Below, piece after piece: positions 7,208 through 13,390 of a stretch of 13,405 nucleotides of DNA. The first letter of the stretch is position 1. Each line of letters starts with the position of its first letter. This DNA is from DATGCT01 sp964639325 (GTDB taxonomy: Bacteria > Patescibacteriota > Minisyncoccia > UBA6257 > GWB1-50-10): contig CAZXDO010000034.1 of NCBI GenBank assembly GCA_964639325.1, positions 1 to 13,405 on the forward strand. The letters run 5' to 3'. A model generated the notes under the pieces. That model did not search any database, was not told the DNA's origin, and worked only from the letters and a program-made list of their open reading frames with translations. The position numbers were made by a program, and so were the translations under genes.

Positions 7208-8311
7208 TTATTGAATAAAATACTTCTTTGCCACGCCTATAGAAATTGGCATTTCACGCCCTAACTCTTTTATGGCTGAAGCAATGTTGGGGGGGTAAAT
7301 AATGTCTCCAAAAATATTTGGTTTTACTGAGTTAATCCCTAGTTGGTCTTTGAAATAATCCTCAATACCACTGAGATTAGCTCCACCCCCGACTACCGCA
7401 AACTGGACTACCTTTTTTCCGTAACGTCTCTCATAAATATCTCTTATATAATCCACTTCTTGTATTATAACATCTAAAAACGGTAACATTAAAGTTGACA
7501 ACTCTGAGCCGCCGGCTTCTCCCAATAAACCTCTCCGTTTTTTTAACTCTTCTCCTCTTTGCATACCTAAATCTAAACTTGTACTAATAGCTCTGGTTAT
7601 ATTTATTCCTCCATAATCAGCCTGGTTGGAGTATTTTACTACCCCTCCTTCGGTCACCAAAGAAGTTGTTGACTCTGCTCCAATATCAACAATCAAAGTG
7701 GGTCTTTCAAACTTAGGCAAGGCTCTTACCAAACTCATACTTTCAAGTTCCATAGAAACCGCCCTTAAACCTGCTTGTTTGCATATATTTTTATAACTTG
7801 ATATTACCTTTTTTGGTATACCTATAAGAAGAAGTCTCTGAAACTTCTGACCATCTTTGTTCTCGTATTCATCTACTTTCTGCCAATCTATCTGAACCTC
7901 GCCAACTGGCATAGGAATATATTTTTTTGCCTGAAACTCAACCGATTGTGAAGTTTCTTTATTAGAAATAAGAGGCATATCCAATAAAGTAACAAAAGAA
8001 GCAAACTCCGGAATTGAAATAAGAGCTACTTGAGATTTTACTTTTGCCTCCTTAAGCAACATCTGAAGAAGTCTTGCCGCTTCACTTTCTACAACCTGAA
8101 GAGAGCTCATTTGTATAGCTAAATTTCCGTGATCAAGATAATCACGTGTTTCAAGAATGCCATAGTTTTCCAAATTAAATCTTCCTCCCTTTTCTGACAG
8201 CTCTACTACCTTTATAGAGCTTGTGCCAATATCAATTCCAAGAACAGAGCCGGTCTGAAAAAAATTGGTAATATCCTTAAAAAATGATTTAATGTTTTCT
8301 GAAAATTTCAT
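7208..8311 (-). CDS. pilM: PilM, actin-like ATPase of the type IV pilus
   Basis: Cytoplasmic actin/FtsA-fold protein that binds the N-terminus of PilN and helps recruit the pilus motor. The 367-residue protein has the ASKHA nucleotide-binding signatures: phosphate-1 LGIDIGTSSIKVVEL (24-38), phosphate-2 LIVDIGAESTTSLV (206-219), and the adenosine motif FAVVGGGANLSGI (304-316). IPMPVGEVQIDW (132-143) is also typical of PilM. About 20 residues (SENIKSFFKDITNFFQ) precede phosphate-1 and could form an amphipathic helix, longer than a minimal PilM. It is the first gene of the pilus operon, downstream of the bidirectional terminator at 8346-8377. An extended -10 at 8328-8336 would start the mRNA about 10 bases before its ATG. 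Confidence 0.95.
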   Translation of the reverse strand: MKFSENIKSFFKDITNFFQTGSVLGIDIGTSSIKVVELSEKGGRFNLENYGILETRDYLDHGNLAIQMSSLQVVESEAARLLQMLLKEAKVKSQVALISIPEFASFVTLLDMPLISNKETSQSVEFQAKKYIPMPVGEVQIDWQKVDEYENKDGQKFQRLLLIGIPKKVISSYKNICKQAGLRAVSMELESMSLVRALPKFERPTLIVDIGAESTTSLVTEGGVVKYSNQADYGGINITRAISTSLDLGMQRGEELKKRRGLLGEAGGSELSTLMLPFLDVIIQEVDYIRDIYERRYGKKVVQFAVVGGGANLSGIEDYFKDQLGINSVKPNIFGDIIYPPNIASAIKELGREMPISIGVAKKYFIQ

Positions 8312-8327
8312 TTTGATAGTTTATTAA

Positions 8328-8336
8328 ATTTTAACA
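8328..8336 (-). promoter_or_regulatory. Extended -10 promoter candidate for the pilus operon
   Basis: Minus-strand TGTTAAAAT is TGn plus a 5-of-6 match to TATAAT. It lies just after the terminator hairpin of the upstream gene. Predicted transcription start is near 8321, only about 10 bases before the pilM ATG at 8311, so the mRNA would have almost no leader. No -35 match is evident. It would drive pilM through pilC and possibly on to pilD. Confidence 0.5.
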
Positions 8337-8345
8337 TATTGTTTT

Positions 8346-8377
8346 AAAAAAGCCGACGCTAAAAGTCGGCTTTTTTT
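8346..8377. terminator. Rho-independent terminator, bidirectional in form
   Basis: A perfect 12-bp inverted repeat: AAAAAAGCCGAC (8346-8357), loop GCTAAAA, GTCGGCTTTTTT (8365-8376). The A/T ends give a U-tract in either direction. On the minus strand it lies about 23 bases past the stop of the FN3 protein gene and before the pilM promoter. It therefore separates that gene from the pilus operon. Confidence 0.9.
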
Positions 8378-8399
8378 ATTTCTTTATTAAACTTAACAA

Positions 8400-10820
8400 C
8401 TATCTTTCTTCCTCAAAAGATTTTCTGGAACTACCCACGTCCCGACAATCAGCATTTACATTACACTGACTTTCAAGATTTTCTCCTCCACTTTCTACAC
8501 CACTAATTTCTTCACACCGACTATTCCAAGTACACATTTTAACCGTTCTGTTTGTTTCACCTCCTAAAGGAAATGTCTTTCCGGCTCCGGTTATAGTATA
8601 AGCAACGTTTCCACTGCCTGATAAAATAGCTCTAAGTCGGTAAAGATAAACTGTATCCTCCTTTAATCCTTGGTCGTCATAAACACCTAAATTGCTTTCA
8701 AGACCAAGGGTTTTCTTAAACTGGCTAAAGTAAGAAGCAAAATCAACGCTTGACTGGGCTAAGGCTTCGTAAGAACCTGCTGTTTTATCAAAAACTCTTT
8801 TAACAAAAGACTCAACATTGTCAAATATATTCCTAACATTAGGTAAAAATTGCGCAAATTGTTTAAAGTTATGAGACACTTTTGCATACATCGTCTTCAA
8901 ACCATTAAAACTACTTTCGGTAGAACTAAACATAACGGTAACTTCCCTATCGTCAGTTGTTATATCTAAGACACATACATTATCTTCGGTAACAGAATCA
9001 CAACCCTGCCAAAAACCAAAAACATAATCAGGAGAAGTTGTAGCTGCCGTTAATAGAACCTGAGTTCCGGATTCAAACATTGAAGAACAATCATCCGGAC
9101 AACTTATTCCGCTGGGATCACTTGTTACTACTCCGCCTATTCCTACAGTTACCTCTAATTCTACTTCAGTTGTTATAGACCTCGAATTTGAATAATCAGA
9201 ATAAACTCGTTCACCGCCGTAAGTTTTAAAAGCTCTCACCTTATATTCATAAGTACCTCCGGAAACATTGTTATCATTATACGTAACCCTGCCTTCTCCG
9301 GGTTGACTGTTTATTGTTCTAATTAAAACATTATCCCTATATATTCTATAACCACTCTCACCGCTAGAATTATCGCTCCATTCTACAGCCACCCCTCCTG
9401 AATCATTCAAGCTTAAGCTCAAACCTGTTGGATTAGCCGGTGCCGTAGCTCCGCTTCTTGTAGATGAATAACCGGTACAAATATCTTCCGGATTATTTAT
9501 ACCATCTCTGGTAATGTCTACTTTTCCATAAGAGCAAGATTTTACTCTGTAACTGTAAACCGTTGCTTCTTCAAGACCGGTATCAGAAATTGAAAAATTT
9601 GTCTTTGTTGAACTGTCGTCAACCACCCCTTCTTCATATTCCCGACCATCAAAAACACCTTCTTTAGTCCTCTCTATCACGTTATAAAATGGTCCTCTCT
9701 GGGCCTTAGTTCCGGCCTCAGAAGAAACTACATCAGAAATACTAGTGTTGTTTCTCCAAGAAACATTTAATCTATGGCTATTTCCGTTAATAGATTCCAC
9801 TCCCGTCATACTAGAATCATCAGGAGTAAGCTTAATTCTTTCTAAGGTAAAGTTATGAAGCTCTGCCACATTATCTTTCCAAGTTAAATGAAGAGTGTGG
9901 GGGCCAAGAGGCCATACATCCAAACCTGATACTGTTATTTCCTCTCCCGTTATCCCACCATCGTCATCGTCGGGAGGAATATATGTTGTTACACAACTTA
10001 TCGGTTGGTTAGTTGGCTCCACCGAACTATCTCTTTCTTCTTCCTCATTAAAAATCCTTAACTCATATTCATATTCAGTTTCAGAAGATAAATCAGAATG
10101 GGTGTAGTCTCCATAACCTCCGGGAGATGGGATTTCATAAATCTTGCTAAGGCTCCCCGCTTCGCCGCCCCAAAGCTCAAAACCATAATCATCAATCTCT
10201 TCTCCTGCCCAAGAAACATCTATTTCATTCTCACCCTGGGTTTCACAACTGAGGTTATACTTTGGCTCAATAATAGGAACATCATCAACTTTTTCTGCTC
10301 TTACGGTACAACTAGGACATTCCGAACCTCCAAAAACAATCCAGCCTACAATAGTACCTCCTCCCCAGGCCTCACCGGAAAATTCCAATGTATCAAGATT
10401 CATCTCGACTCCATATCCTGATCCTCTCAAATGAACTTTGCCGTCCCAATTGCCTTTAGCGTTAACAAACTGAGCCCAACCGCCTAATCTACCCGTATCC
10501 ATATCCATATCCGCGCCATTAAAAGAAAGCCAACCGTAATAAGGACCGGCCCAGGCCTGACCGGATAAATTACCTTCCGAGTCAACATAAACCCCGTAAT
10601 CATGGGAAGACGAGGATCCGCTCTCTGAGGAACTGCTGAACTTTATCCATCCAACTCCAACCGGAGAAGATGACCTATTTTGAGCAGTCCAACCCACACC
10701 CTTTAACCTATAAGAAGGGGCTTCTTGAGCTTGTACCTCCAAAGCAGAGAAAAAAACTACGCCAAAAATCACTACAAACAATAAAGAAAGTGATAATAAA
10801 TTTTTAAAAATATTACTCAT
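8400..10820 (-). CDS. Large secreted surface protein with W/G-rich repeats, fibronectin type III domains and a bacterial-repeat domain
   Basis: Exported protein of 806 residues, probably at the cell surface, with no catalytic motif seen. A signal peptide (about 1-31, cleaving after VQA) is followed by a W/G-rich segment (about 38-165). There, units such as VGWTAQN, VGVGWIKF, YYGWLSF, LGGWAQF and IVGWIVF recur. FN3-like domains follow at about 186-277, 295-430 and 462-551, the last one clear (NPTGLSLSL...YEYKVRAF). A bacterial-repeat (InlB B-repeat-like) domain is at 552-633, with GGVVTSDPSGISCPDDC and a second cysteine pair, C607/C616. A predicted helical stretch (about 636-705) leads to an isolated FN3-like end (GLKEDTVYLYRLRAI, 718-732) and a cysteine-rich tail. 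There is no LPXTG, lipobox or C-terminal membrane segment, so its anchor is unknown. It is a separate transcript just upstream of the pilus operon, so an adhesion role is inference only. Stop is TAG. Confidence 0.93.
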   Translation of the reverse strand: MSNIFKNLLSLSLLFVVIFGVVFFSALEVQAQEAPSYRLKGVGWTAQNRSSSPVGVGWIKFSSSSESGSSSSHDYGVYVDSEGNLSGQAWAGPYYGWLSFNGADMDMDTGRLGGWAQFVNAKGNWDGKVHLRGSGYGVEMNLDTLEFSGEAWGGGTIVGWIVFGGSECPSCTVRAEKVDDVPIIEPKYNLSCETQGENEIDVSWAGEEIDDYGFELWGGEAGSLSKIYEIPSPGGYGDYTHSDLSSETEYEYELRIFNEEEERDSSVEPTNQPISCVTTYIPPDDDDGGITGEEITVSGLDVWPLGPHTLHLTWKDNVAELHNFTLERIKLTPDDSSMTGVESINGNSHRLNVSWRNNTSISDVVSSEAGTKAQRGPFYNVIERTKEGVFDGREYEEGVVDDSSTKTNFSISDTGLEEATVYSYRVKSCSYGKVDITRDGINNPEDICTGYSSTRSGATAPANPTGLSLSLNDSGGVAVEWSDNSSGESGYRIYRDNVLIRTINSQPGEGRVTYNDNNVSGGTYEYKVRAFKTYGGERVYSDYSNSRSITTEVELEVTVGIGGVVTSDPSGISCPDDCSSMFESGTQVLLTAATTSPDYVFGFWQGCDSVTEDNVCVLDITTDDREVTVMFSSTESSFNGLKTMYAKVSHNFKQFAQFLPNVRNIFDNVESFVKRVFDKTAGSYEALAQSSVDFASYFSQFKKTLGLESNLGVYDDQGLKEDTVYLYRLRAILSGSGNVAYTITGAGKTFPLGGETNRTVKMCTWNSRCEEISGVESGGENLESQCNVNADCRDVGSSRKSFEEER

Positions 10821-10833
10821 AAACTTTTGCTTT

Positions 10834-10842
10834 ATTATAACA
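10834..10842 (-). promoter_or_regulatory. Extended -10 promoter of the FN3 surface protein gene
   Basis: Minus-strand TGTTATAAT is a perfect extended -10 (TGn TATAAT). Transcription would begin near 10827, about 7 bases before the ATG at 10820, so the message would be nearly leaderless. A good -35 is lacking. DnaA-box-like sequences lie 14-33 bases upstream. Confidence 0.65.
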
Positions 10843-10855
10843 TATCCCTATTTCT

Positions 10856-10875
10856 TAATCCACAAATTATCCCCA
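10856..10875 (+). promoter_or_regulatory. Two adjacent DnaA-box-like sequences in a divergent intergenic region
   Basis: TAATCCACA (10856-10864) and TTATCCCCA (10867-10875) each differ by one base from the classic DnaA box TTATCCACA. They are in the same orientation, 2 bases apart, between the divergent FN3-protein and GreA-domain genes. They could be DnaA sites or sites of another regulator. Confidence 0.35.
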
Positions 10876-10930
10876 ACTATCATTTACAAATAAATAATAT
10901 TTTGGTTTAATAATAAAACCTTTAACAAAA

Positions 10931-11164
10931 ATGGATAATTTAAATAACAATCAGGTTTTACTTGGTTCTTCAGTTCTGGTTTTGATAAACAATAAAAAAG
11001 TTAAGTACGAAATAGTCGACTCTTCTGAGGTAGACATCAAGGAAAACAAAATATCCAGCGCCTGTCCTTTAGGAAAAACCCTTATCGGCGCTGAAAAAGG
11101 AGAAGAAAGAACGTTTACAGTAGGCGATAAAGAAAGGAACGTTAAAATTTTAGACATTAAATAA
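10931..11164 (+). CDS. Stand-alone GreA/GreB C-terminal-domain protein
   Basis: A 77-residue protein that aligns with only the C-terminal FKBP-like domain of the transcript-cleavage factors GreA/GreB. Recognisable family features are LGSSVLVL (11-18), YEIVDSSEVD (26-35), KISSACPLGKTLIG (40-53, matching the family's IS..SPLG.AL.G) and a final ILDIK (73-77). The N-terminal coiled coil, whose acidic tip enters the RNA polymerase secondary channel and stimulates cleavage, is absent. An in-frame stop (TAA, 10895-10897) upstream rules out a longer reading from this frame. It probably binds RNA polymerase without cleavage activity, as Rnk-type proteins do, but that is inference. It is divergent from the FN3 protein gene. 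No Shine-Dalgarno site precedes the ATG, and a terminator follows at once. Confidence 0.88.
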   Translation: MDNLNNNQVLLGSSVLVLINNKKVKYEIVDSSEVDIKENKISSACPLGKTLIGAEKGEERTFTVGDKERNVKILDIK

Positions 11165-11192
11165 AACCCACGGAAGATCCGGGGCTTTTTTA
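11163..11192 (+). terminator. Rho-independent terminator after the GreA-domain gene
   Basis: AAAACCC-a-CGGA, loop AGA, TCCG-GGG-c-TTTTTT forms a stem with two single-base bulges and a U-tract. It begins within the stop codon region of the GreA-domain gene. Its right half (TCCGGGG, T-run, ATTTTT) closely resembles the terminator at 12758-12790. Confidence 0.82.
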
Positions 11193-11299
11193 TTTTTAAA
11201 TCTAAGTTTTGTTAATGCTATGCATTTCAAAACAAAAACAACCCATAGATGTCCGGAGGAGAGATGTCGGTTGTCCCAAAGTTGAAGAGTTTTTTGAAT

Positions 11300-11318
11300 G
11301 GGGGTTCCCGACACCCCC
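11300..11318. repeat. Copy 2 of the 19-base hairpin repeat, opposite orientation
   Basis: GGGGGTTCCCGACACCCCC is the exact reverse complement of 74-92. It forms a GGGGGT/ACCCCC stem with loop TCCCGAC. Flanking AAT (11297-11299) and ATT (11321-11323) can extend the stem past a 2-base bulge. It lies in the 247-bp gap between the GreA-domain and lipoprotein genes, upstream of the lipoprotein promoter. Confidence 0.8.
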
Positions 11319-11330
11319 GCATTGGTACAC

Positions 11331-11359
11331 TTGCTTTTTTGTAATAAATATTGTATAGT
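11331..11359 (+). promoter_or_regulatory. -35/-10 promoter of the lipoprotein gene
   Basis: TTGCTT (11331-11336), a 17-bp spacer, and TATAGT (11354-11359, 5 of 6 to TATAAT). The start would be near 11366, leaving a leader of about 46 bases, unlike the very short leaders of the minus-strand genes. Confidence 0.55.
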
Positions 11360-11400
11360 AACAGCAGAGTTATTTAATAATTTAATAAAAGAAAGAAAAG

Positions 11401-11406
11401 AGAGGT
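11401..11406 (+). promoter_or_regulatory. Shine-Dalgarno site of the lipoprotein gene
   Basis: AGAGGT (GAGGT core) ends 5 bases before the ATG at 11412, a canonical position. It is the only clear Shine-Dalgarno site in the window and it fixes the start codon. Confidence 0.8.
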
Positions 11407-11411
11407 AAATT

Positions 11412-12743
11412 ATGAAACAGTTTGTTTTTATACTGACACTTTTGTCAGTTTTTATGATCGGGTGCAAGGACGAACCGATCGAGCCGATGCCTCCGGAAGA
11501 CACGACTCCTCCTAAAGTTGTCTCTGTATCCCCTGAAAAAAATAGCAAAGACGTTCCGGTAAATGTTCGAATATTTGCAGTATTTTCTGAAAAATTAAGC
11601 AGTAAACCTACTAATAATTGGTTTACCTTAACTGCAGATAATAAAGAATGTCCCGGAACTGTTAATGTTAAAGAAGACACTATTCTGTTTGCAACTAATT
11701 CATTAGAGTATGAAACAGAATACACCGCCCACATCAGTGCTGATGTAACAGATAAAGCAGAAAATCATCTGAAAGAATCGTATTCCTGGAACTTTACCAC
11801 CATCAAAGAGCCCGATACAGATCCTCCGGAGATAACCGGAGGCAGTCCTTGGGAAGGTGAAGTTGATGTTCCAATAGACACCGAAATAGAAATGGATTTT
11901 AACGAAACGCTTGATACAGCAAGTCTGTATGTTGTACCTGCTGATAATTCAGGACCTCAAATTGAAGGGATTATTGACGAACTGGAAGAAAATGAAGTCG
12001 CTTTCATTTTCGATGAACTCCTGGAATACTCAACAGAATATACTGTTTATATGTCGGTTACAGATTTAGCCGGCAATGAAACAGAATATTCTTGGAATTT
12101 TACCACCGAAGAGGATTCCGGTGATCCTGTAATATCTTCAATTTATCCTGAAAATGGAGCAACTGACATTTCAGTAAACACAGAAATAAAAATAGAATTT
12201 AACAAGGAAATTGTCAGTGCGGATATCTACTTAGCTCCCGTTTCCGCCTTTGAAGACCTAATTGAAGGTGATGTCGAAATAAATGGAAGTACAGTCACCT
12301 TTACCCTTGATTGTCCTCTAGAATACGGACTGGAATACCAAATTTCCATAGAAGAAGTTATGGATGCTGAAGGAAATAAGCTAGAGTATTACATGTGGAC
12401 TTTTACTACTGAAATGGGAGAAAACGCCCCAAAAGTAGTTTCTGTATACCCTGAAGATGAGACAGTTGATGTTCCGGTAGACGTAGAAATACGAATGGAG
12501 TTTGATAAACCAATAAATTCTGTAGACTTTTTTGGTATTGCTAATTCTTCAACCGGAGATGGCGAGGTGTATTTAATAGAAGGTGATATTGAAATAGATG
12601 AAAAAGTAGCCATTCTTACACTTGATTATCCTCTGGAATATTCAGAAACATATTACATTTCTATAACAGTTGAGGGAATAGATGGCCACAGATTAAAAGA
12701 TTATCAATGGTCATTTACTACCGAAGAAAACTCGGATGAATAG
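11412..12743 (+). CDS. Surface lipoprotein with four SbsA-type Ig-like (Big_5) repeats
   Basis: Exported lipoprotein of 443 residues. The signal peptide ends in a lipobox FMIGC, so C18 would be lipidated and hold the protein on the membrane. After a Pro/Glu-rich linker come four tandem Ig-like repeats: about 32-130, 138-232, 238-333 and 339-437. Each starts near P-V-SV-P-E...DVPV, continues with a strand ending in EF or DF, and closes with W-x-FTT (WNFTT, WNFTT, WTFTT, WSFTT). These match the bacterial Ig-like domain first described in S-layer proteins. No enzymatic motif is seen, so a structural or adhesive role is likely. It is very acidic. It has its own -35/-10 promoter, a true Shine-Dalgarno site and flanking terminators, so it stands as a single-gene unit that looks unlike its neighbours. 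Acquisition by transfer is possible but not shown. Stop is TAG. Confidence 0.92.
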   Translation: MKQFVFILTLLSVFMIGCKDEPIEPMPPEDTTPPKVVSVSPEKNSKDVPVNVRIFAVFSEKLSSKPTNNWFTLTADNKECPGTVNVKEDTILFATNSLEYETEYTAHISADVTDKAENHLKESYSWNFTTIKEPDTDPPEITGGSPWEGEVDVPIDTEIEMDFNETLDTASLYVVPADNSGPQIEGIIDELEENEVAFIFDELLEYSTEYTVYMSVTDLAGNETEYSWNFTTEEDSGDPVISSIYPENGATDISVNTEIKIEFNKEIVSADIYLAPVSAFEDLIEGDVEINGSTVTFTLDCPLEYGLEYQISIEEVMDAEGNKLEYYMWTFTTEMGENAPKVVSVYPEDETVDVPVDVEIRMEFDKPINSVDFFGIANSSTGDGEVYLIEGDIEIDEKVAILTLDYPLEYSETYYISITVEGIDGHRLKDYQWSFTTEENSDE

Positions 12744-12757
12744 TAATTTAAAAACAA

Positions 12758-12790
12758 AAAACCCTGGTTATATCCGGGGTTTTATTTTTT
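12758..12790. terminator. Convergent bidirectional terminator
   Basis: AAAACCCTGG (12758-12767), loop TTATAT, CCGGGGTTTT (12774-12783) forms a 10-bp stem with one G-T pair, followed by a T-rich tail. On the minus strand the mirrored A-run gives TTTTTTGTTTTT. It lies between the convergent lipoprotein gene and the small surface protein gene and would serve both. Confidence 0.87.
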
Positions 12791-12806
12791 AATACAACAA
12801 TTAAAC

Positions 12807-13304
12807 CTACTTTATACAAACCACCCAAGCTGAAACAGACCACGGTTTGTCTATGTGACACACCCAACCTCCCTTCTGTGCTCCGGAGGAATAGGTAGGA
12901 CGATTCTCCACTAAATGACCGCTTCCAACAGAACAACCACCTCCCGTGCGAACCTCGTCCGGCTCACACCAAGCATATGAATAAGCTTCATCATTAATTA
13001 CCACCCTATGACTGGTTTTAAAATACCTAGAAGAAATACCCGTTGCTGCCTCCCAAGAGCTTTTACATTCTAACGAGGAATCCCAAGAAGACTTAGAAAG
13101 ACAAAGCCCACCTAACGCAAGGTTGCCTTCTTTAGTTTGATAAGCACCACTCTCATCAATAGGTGCGTTCACATTTGACTGAGGGAAAGATTGTGTTGGC
13201 TCCCGGAAAGAGTCTGCTTTTACAAGGTTAAAAACAGTAAAAGCTACAGCAATTACTAAAACTACGCTTAGATAAAATAATGGGTTTTTGAAAATGTTTT
13301 TCAT
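12807..13304 (-). CDS. Small membrane-anchored surface protein, Parcubacteria-type 'NVNAPI' family with C-terminal cysteine domain
   Basis: 165 residues from the ATG at 13304. A longer reading to 13403 is rejected because a perfect extended -10 lies just before 13304 and the extra 33 residues would run through it. The N-terminus has a basic stretch and a hydrophobic helix (about 9-28) ending VKA, a signal peptide or anchor. The stretch REPTQSFPQSNVNAPID (34-50), followed by QTKEGNLALGGL (56-67), resembles a motif I associate with Parcubacterial surface and pilin-like proteins. From memory, some of these are annotated as shufflon or PilV-tip-like. The C-terminal part (about 105-165) has CEPDEVRTGGGC (113-124), GWVC (146-149) and AWVVC (159-163), like a small disulfide-bonded domain found in other secreted proteins. 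No G/FTLIE prepilin site is present. Function is unknown; a cell-surface or pilus-tip role is a guess. Stop is TAG. Confidence 0.8.
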   Translation of the reverse strand: MKNIFKNPLFYLSVVLVIAVAFTVFNLVKADSFREPTQSFPQSNVNAPIDESGAYQTKEGNLALGGLCLSKSSWDSSLECKSSWEAATGISSRYFKTSHRVVINDEAYSYAWCEPDEVRTGGGCSVGSGHLVENRPTYSSGAQKGGWVCHIDKPWSVSAWVVCIK

Positions 13305-13311
13305 TGGTTTT

Positions 13312-13320
13312 ATTATAGCA
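13312..13320 (-). promoter_or_regulatory. Extended -10 promoter giving a leaderless mRNA
   Basis: Minus-strand TGCTATAAT is a perfect extended -10. The ATG at 13304 lies 7 bases beyond it, which is where transcription itself should begin. The message of the small surface protein is therefore predicted to be leaderless. No good -35 is seen. Confidence 0.65.
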
Positions 13321-13338
13321 TAAACCCAACACCGTAAG

Positions 13339-13347
13339 TTATCCACA
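13339..13347 (+). promoter_or_regulatory. Perfect DnaA-box match between divergent promoters
   Basis: TTATCCACA, in the same AGTTATCCACAA context as 57-67. It sits between the divergent -10 elements at 13312-13317 and 13379-13384, where bound DnaA or another regulator could affect either gene. Confidence 0.4.
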
Positions 13348-13354
13348 ATTATAA

Positions 13355-13374
13355 ATCCATAAACAATTATGGAT
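13355..13374. promoter_or_regulatory. Inverted repeat, candidate operator
   Basis: ATCCATAA, 4-base centre ACAA, TTATGGAT: a perfect 8-bp inverted repeat. It covers the -35 region of the plus-strand promoter and ends 4 bases before its -10. The position suits a dimeric repressor or activator. No regulator gene is in view. Confidence 0.4.
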
Positions 13375-13378
13375 GATG

Positions 13379-13384
13379 TATAAT
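13379..13384 (+). promoter_or_regulatory. -10 element of a divergent plus-strand gene
   Basis: Perfect TATAAT preceded directly by TG. An ATG follows 6 bases later at 13391, again predicting a leaderless message. No -35 match is seen at the usual distance. Confidence 0.5.
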
Positions 13385-13390
13385 ATAAAT

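Noticed and set aside
9895..10421. Two plus-strand open frames of 70 and 107 codons inside the FN3 protein gene
   Set aside because: They are antisense to a well-supported domain-bearing gene and their translations show no family features.
10951..11157. 68-codon minus-strand open frame over the GreA-domain gene
   Set aside because: The opposite strand encodes a recognisable Gre C-terminal domain, and this frame has no features.
11150..11734. 194-codon minus-strand open frame across the lipoprotein start
   Set aside because: It lies antisense to the lipoprotein signal peptide and first repeat, runs through the terminator, hairpin repeat and promoter, and shows no domain.
12389..12613. 74-codon minus-strand open frame within the lipoprotein gene
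   Set aside because: It is antisense to the fourth Ig-like repeat and of low complexity.
12748..12936. 62-codon minus-strand open frame over the end of the small surface protein gene
   Set aside because: It starts inside that gene in another frame and ends in the terminator.
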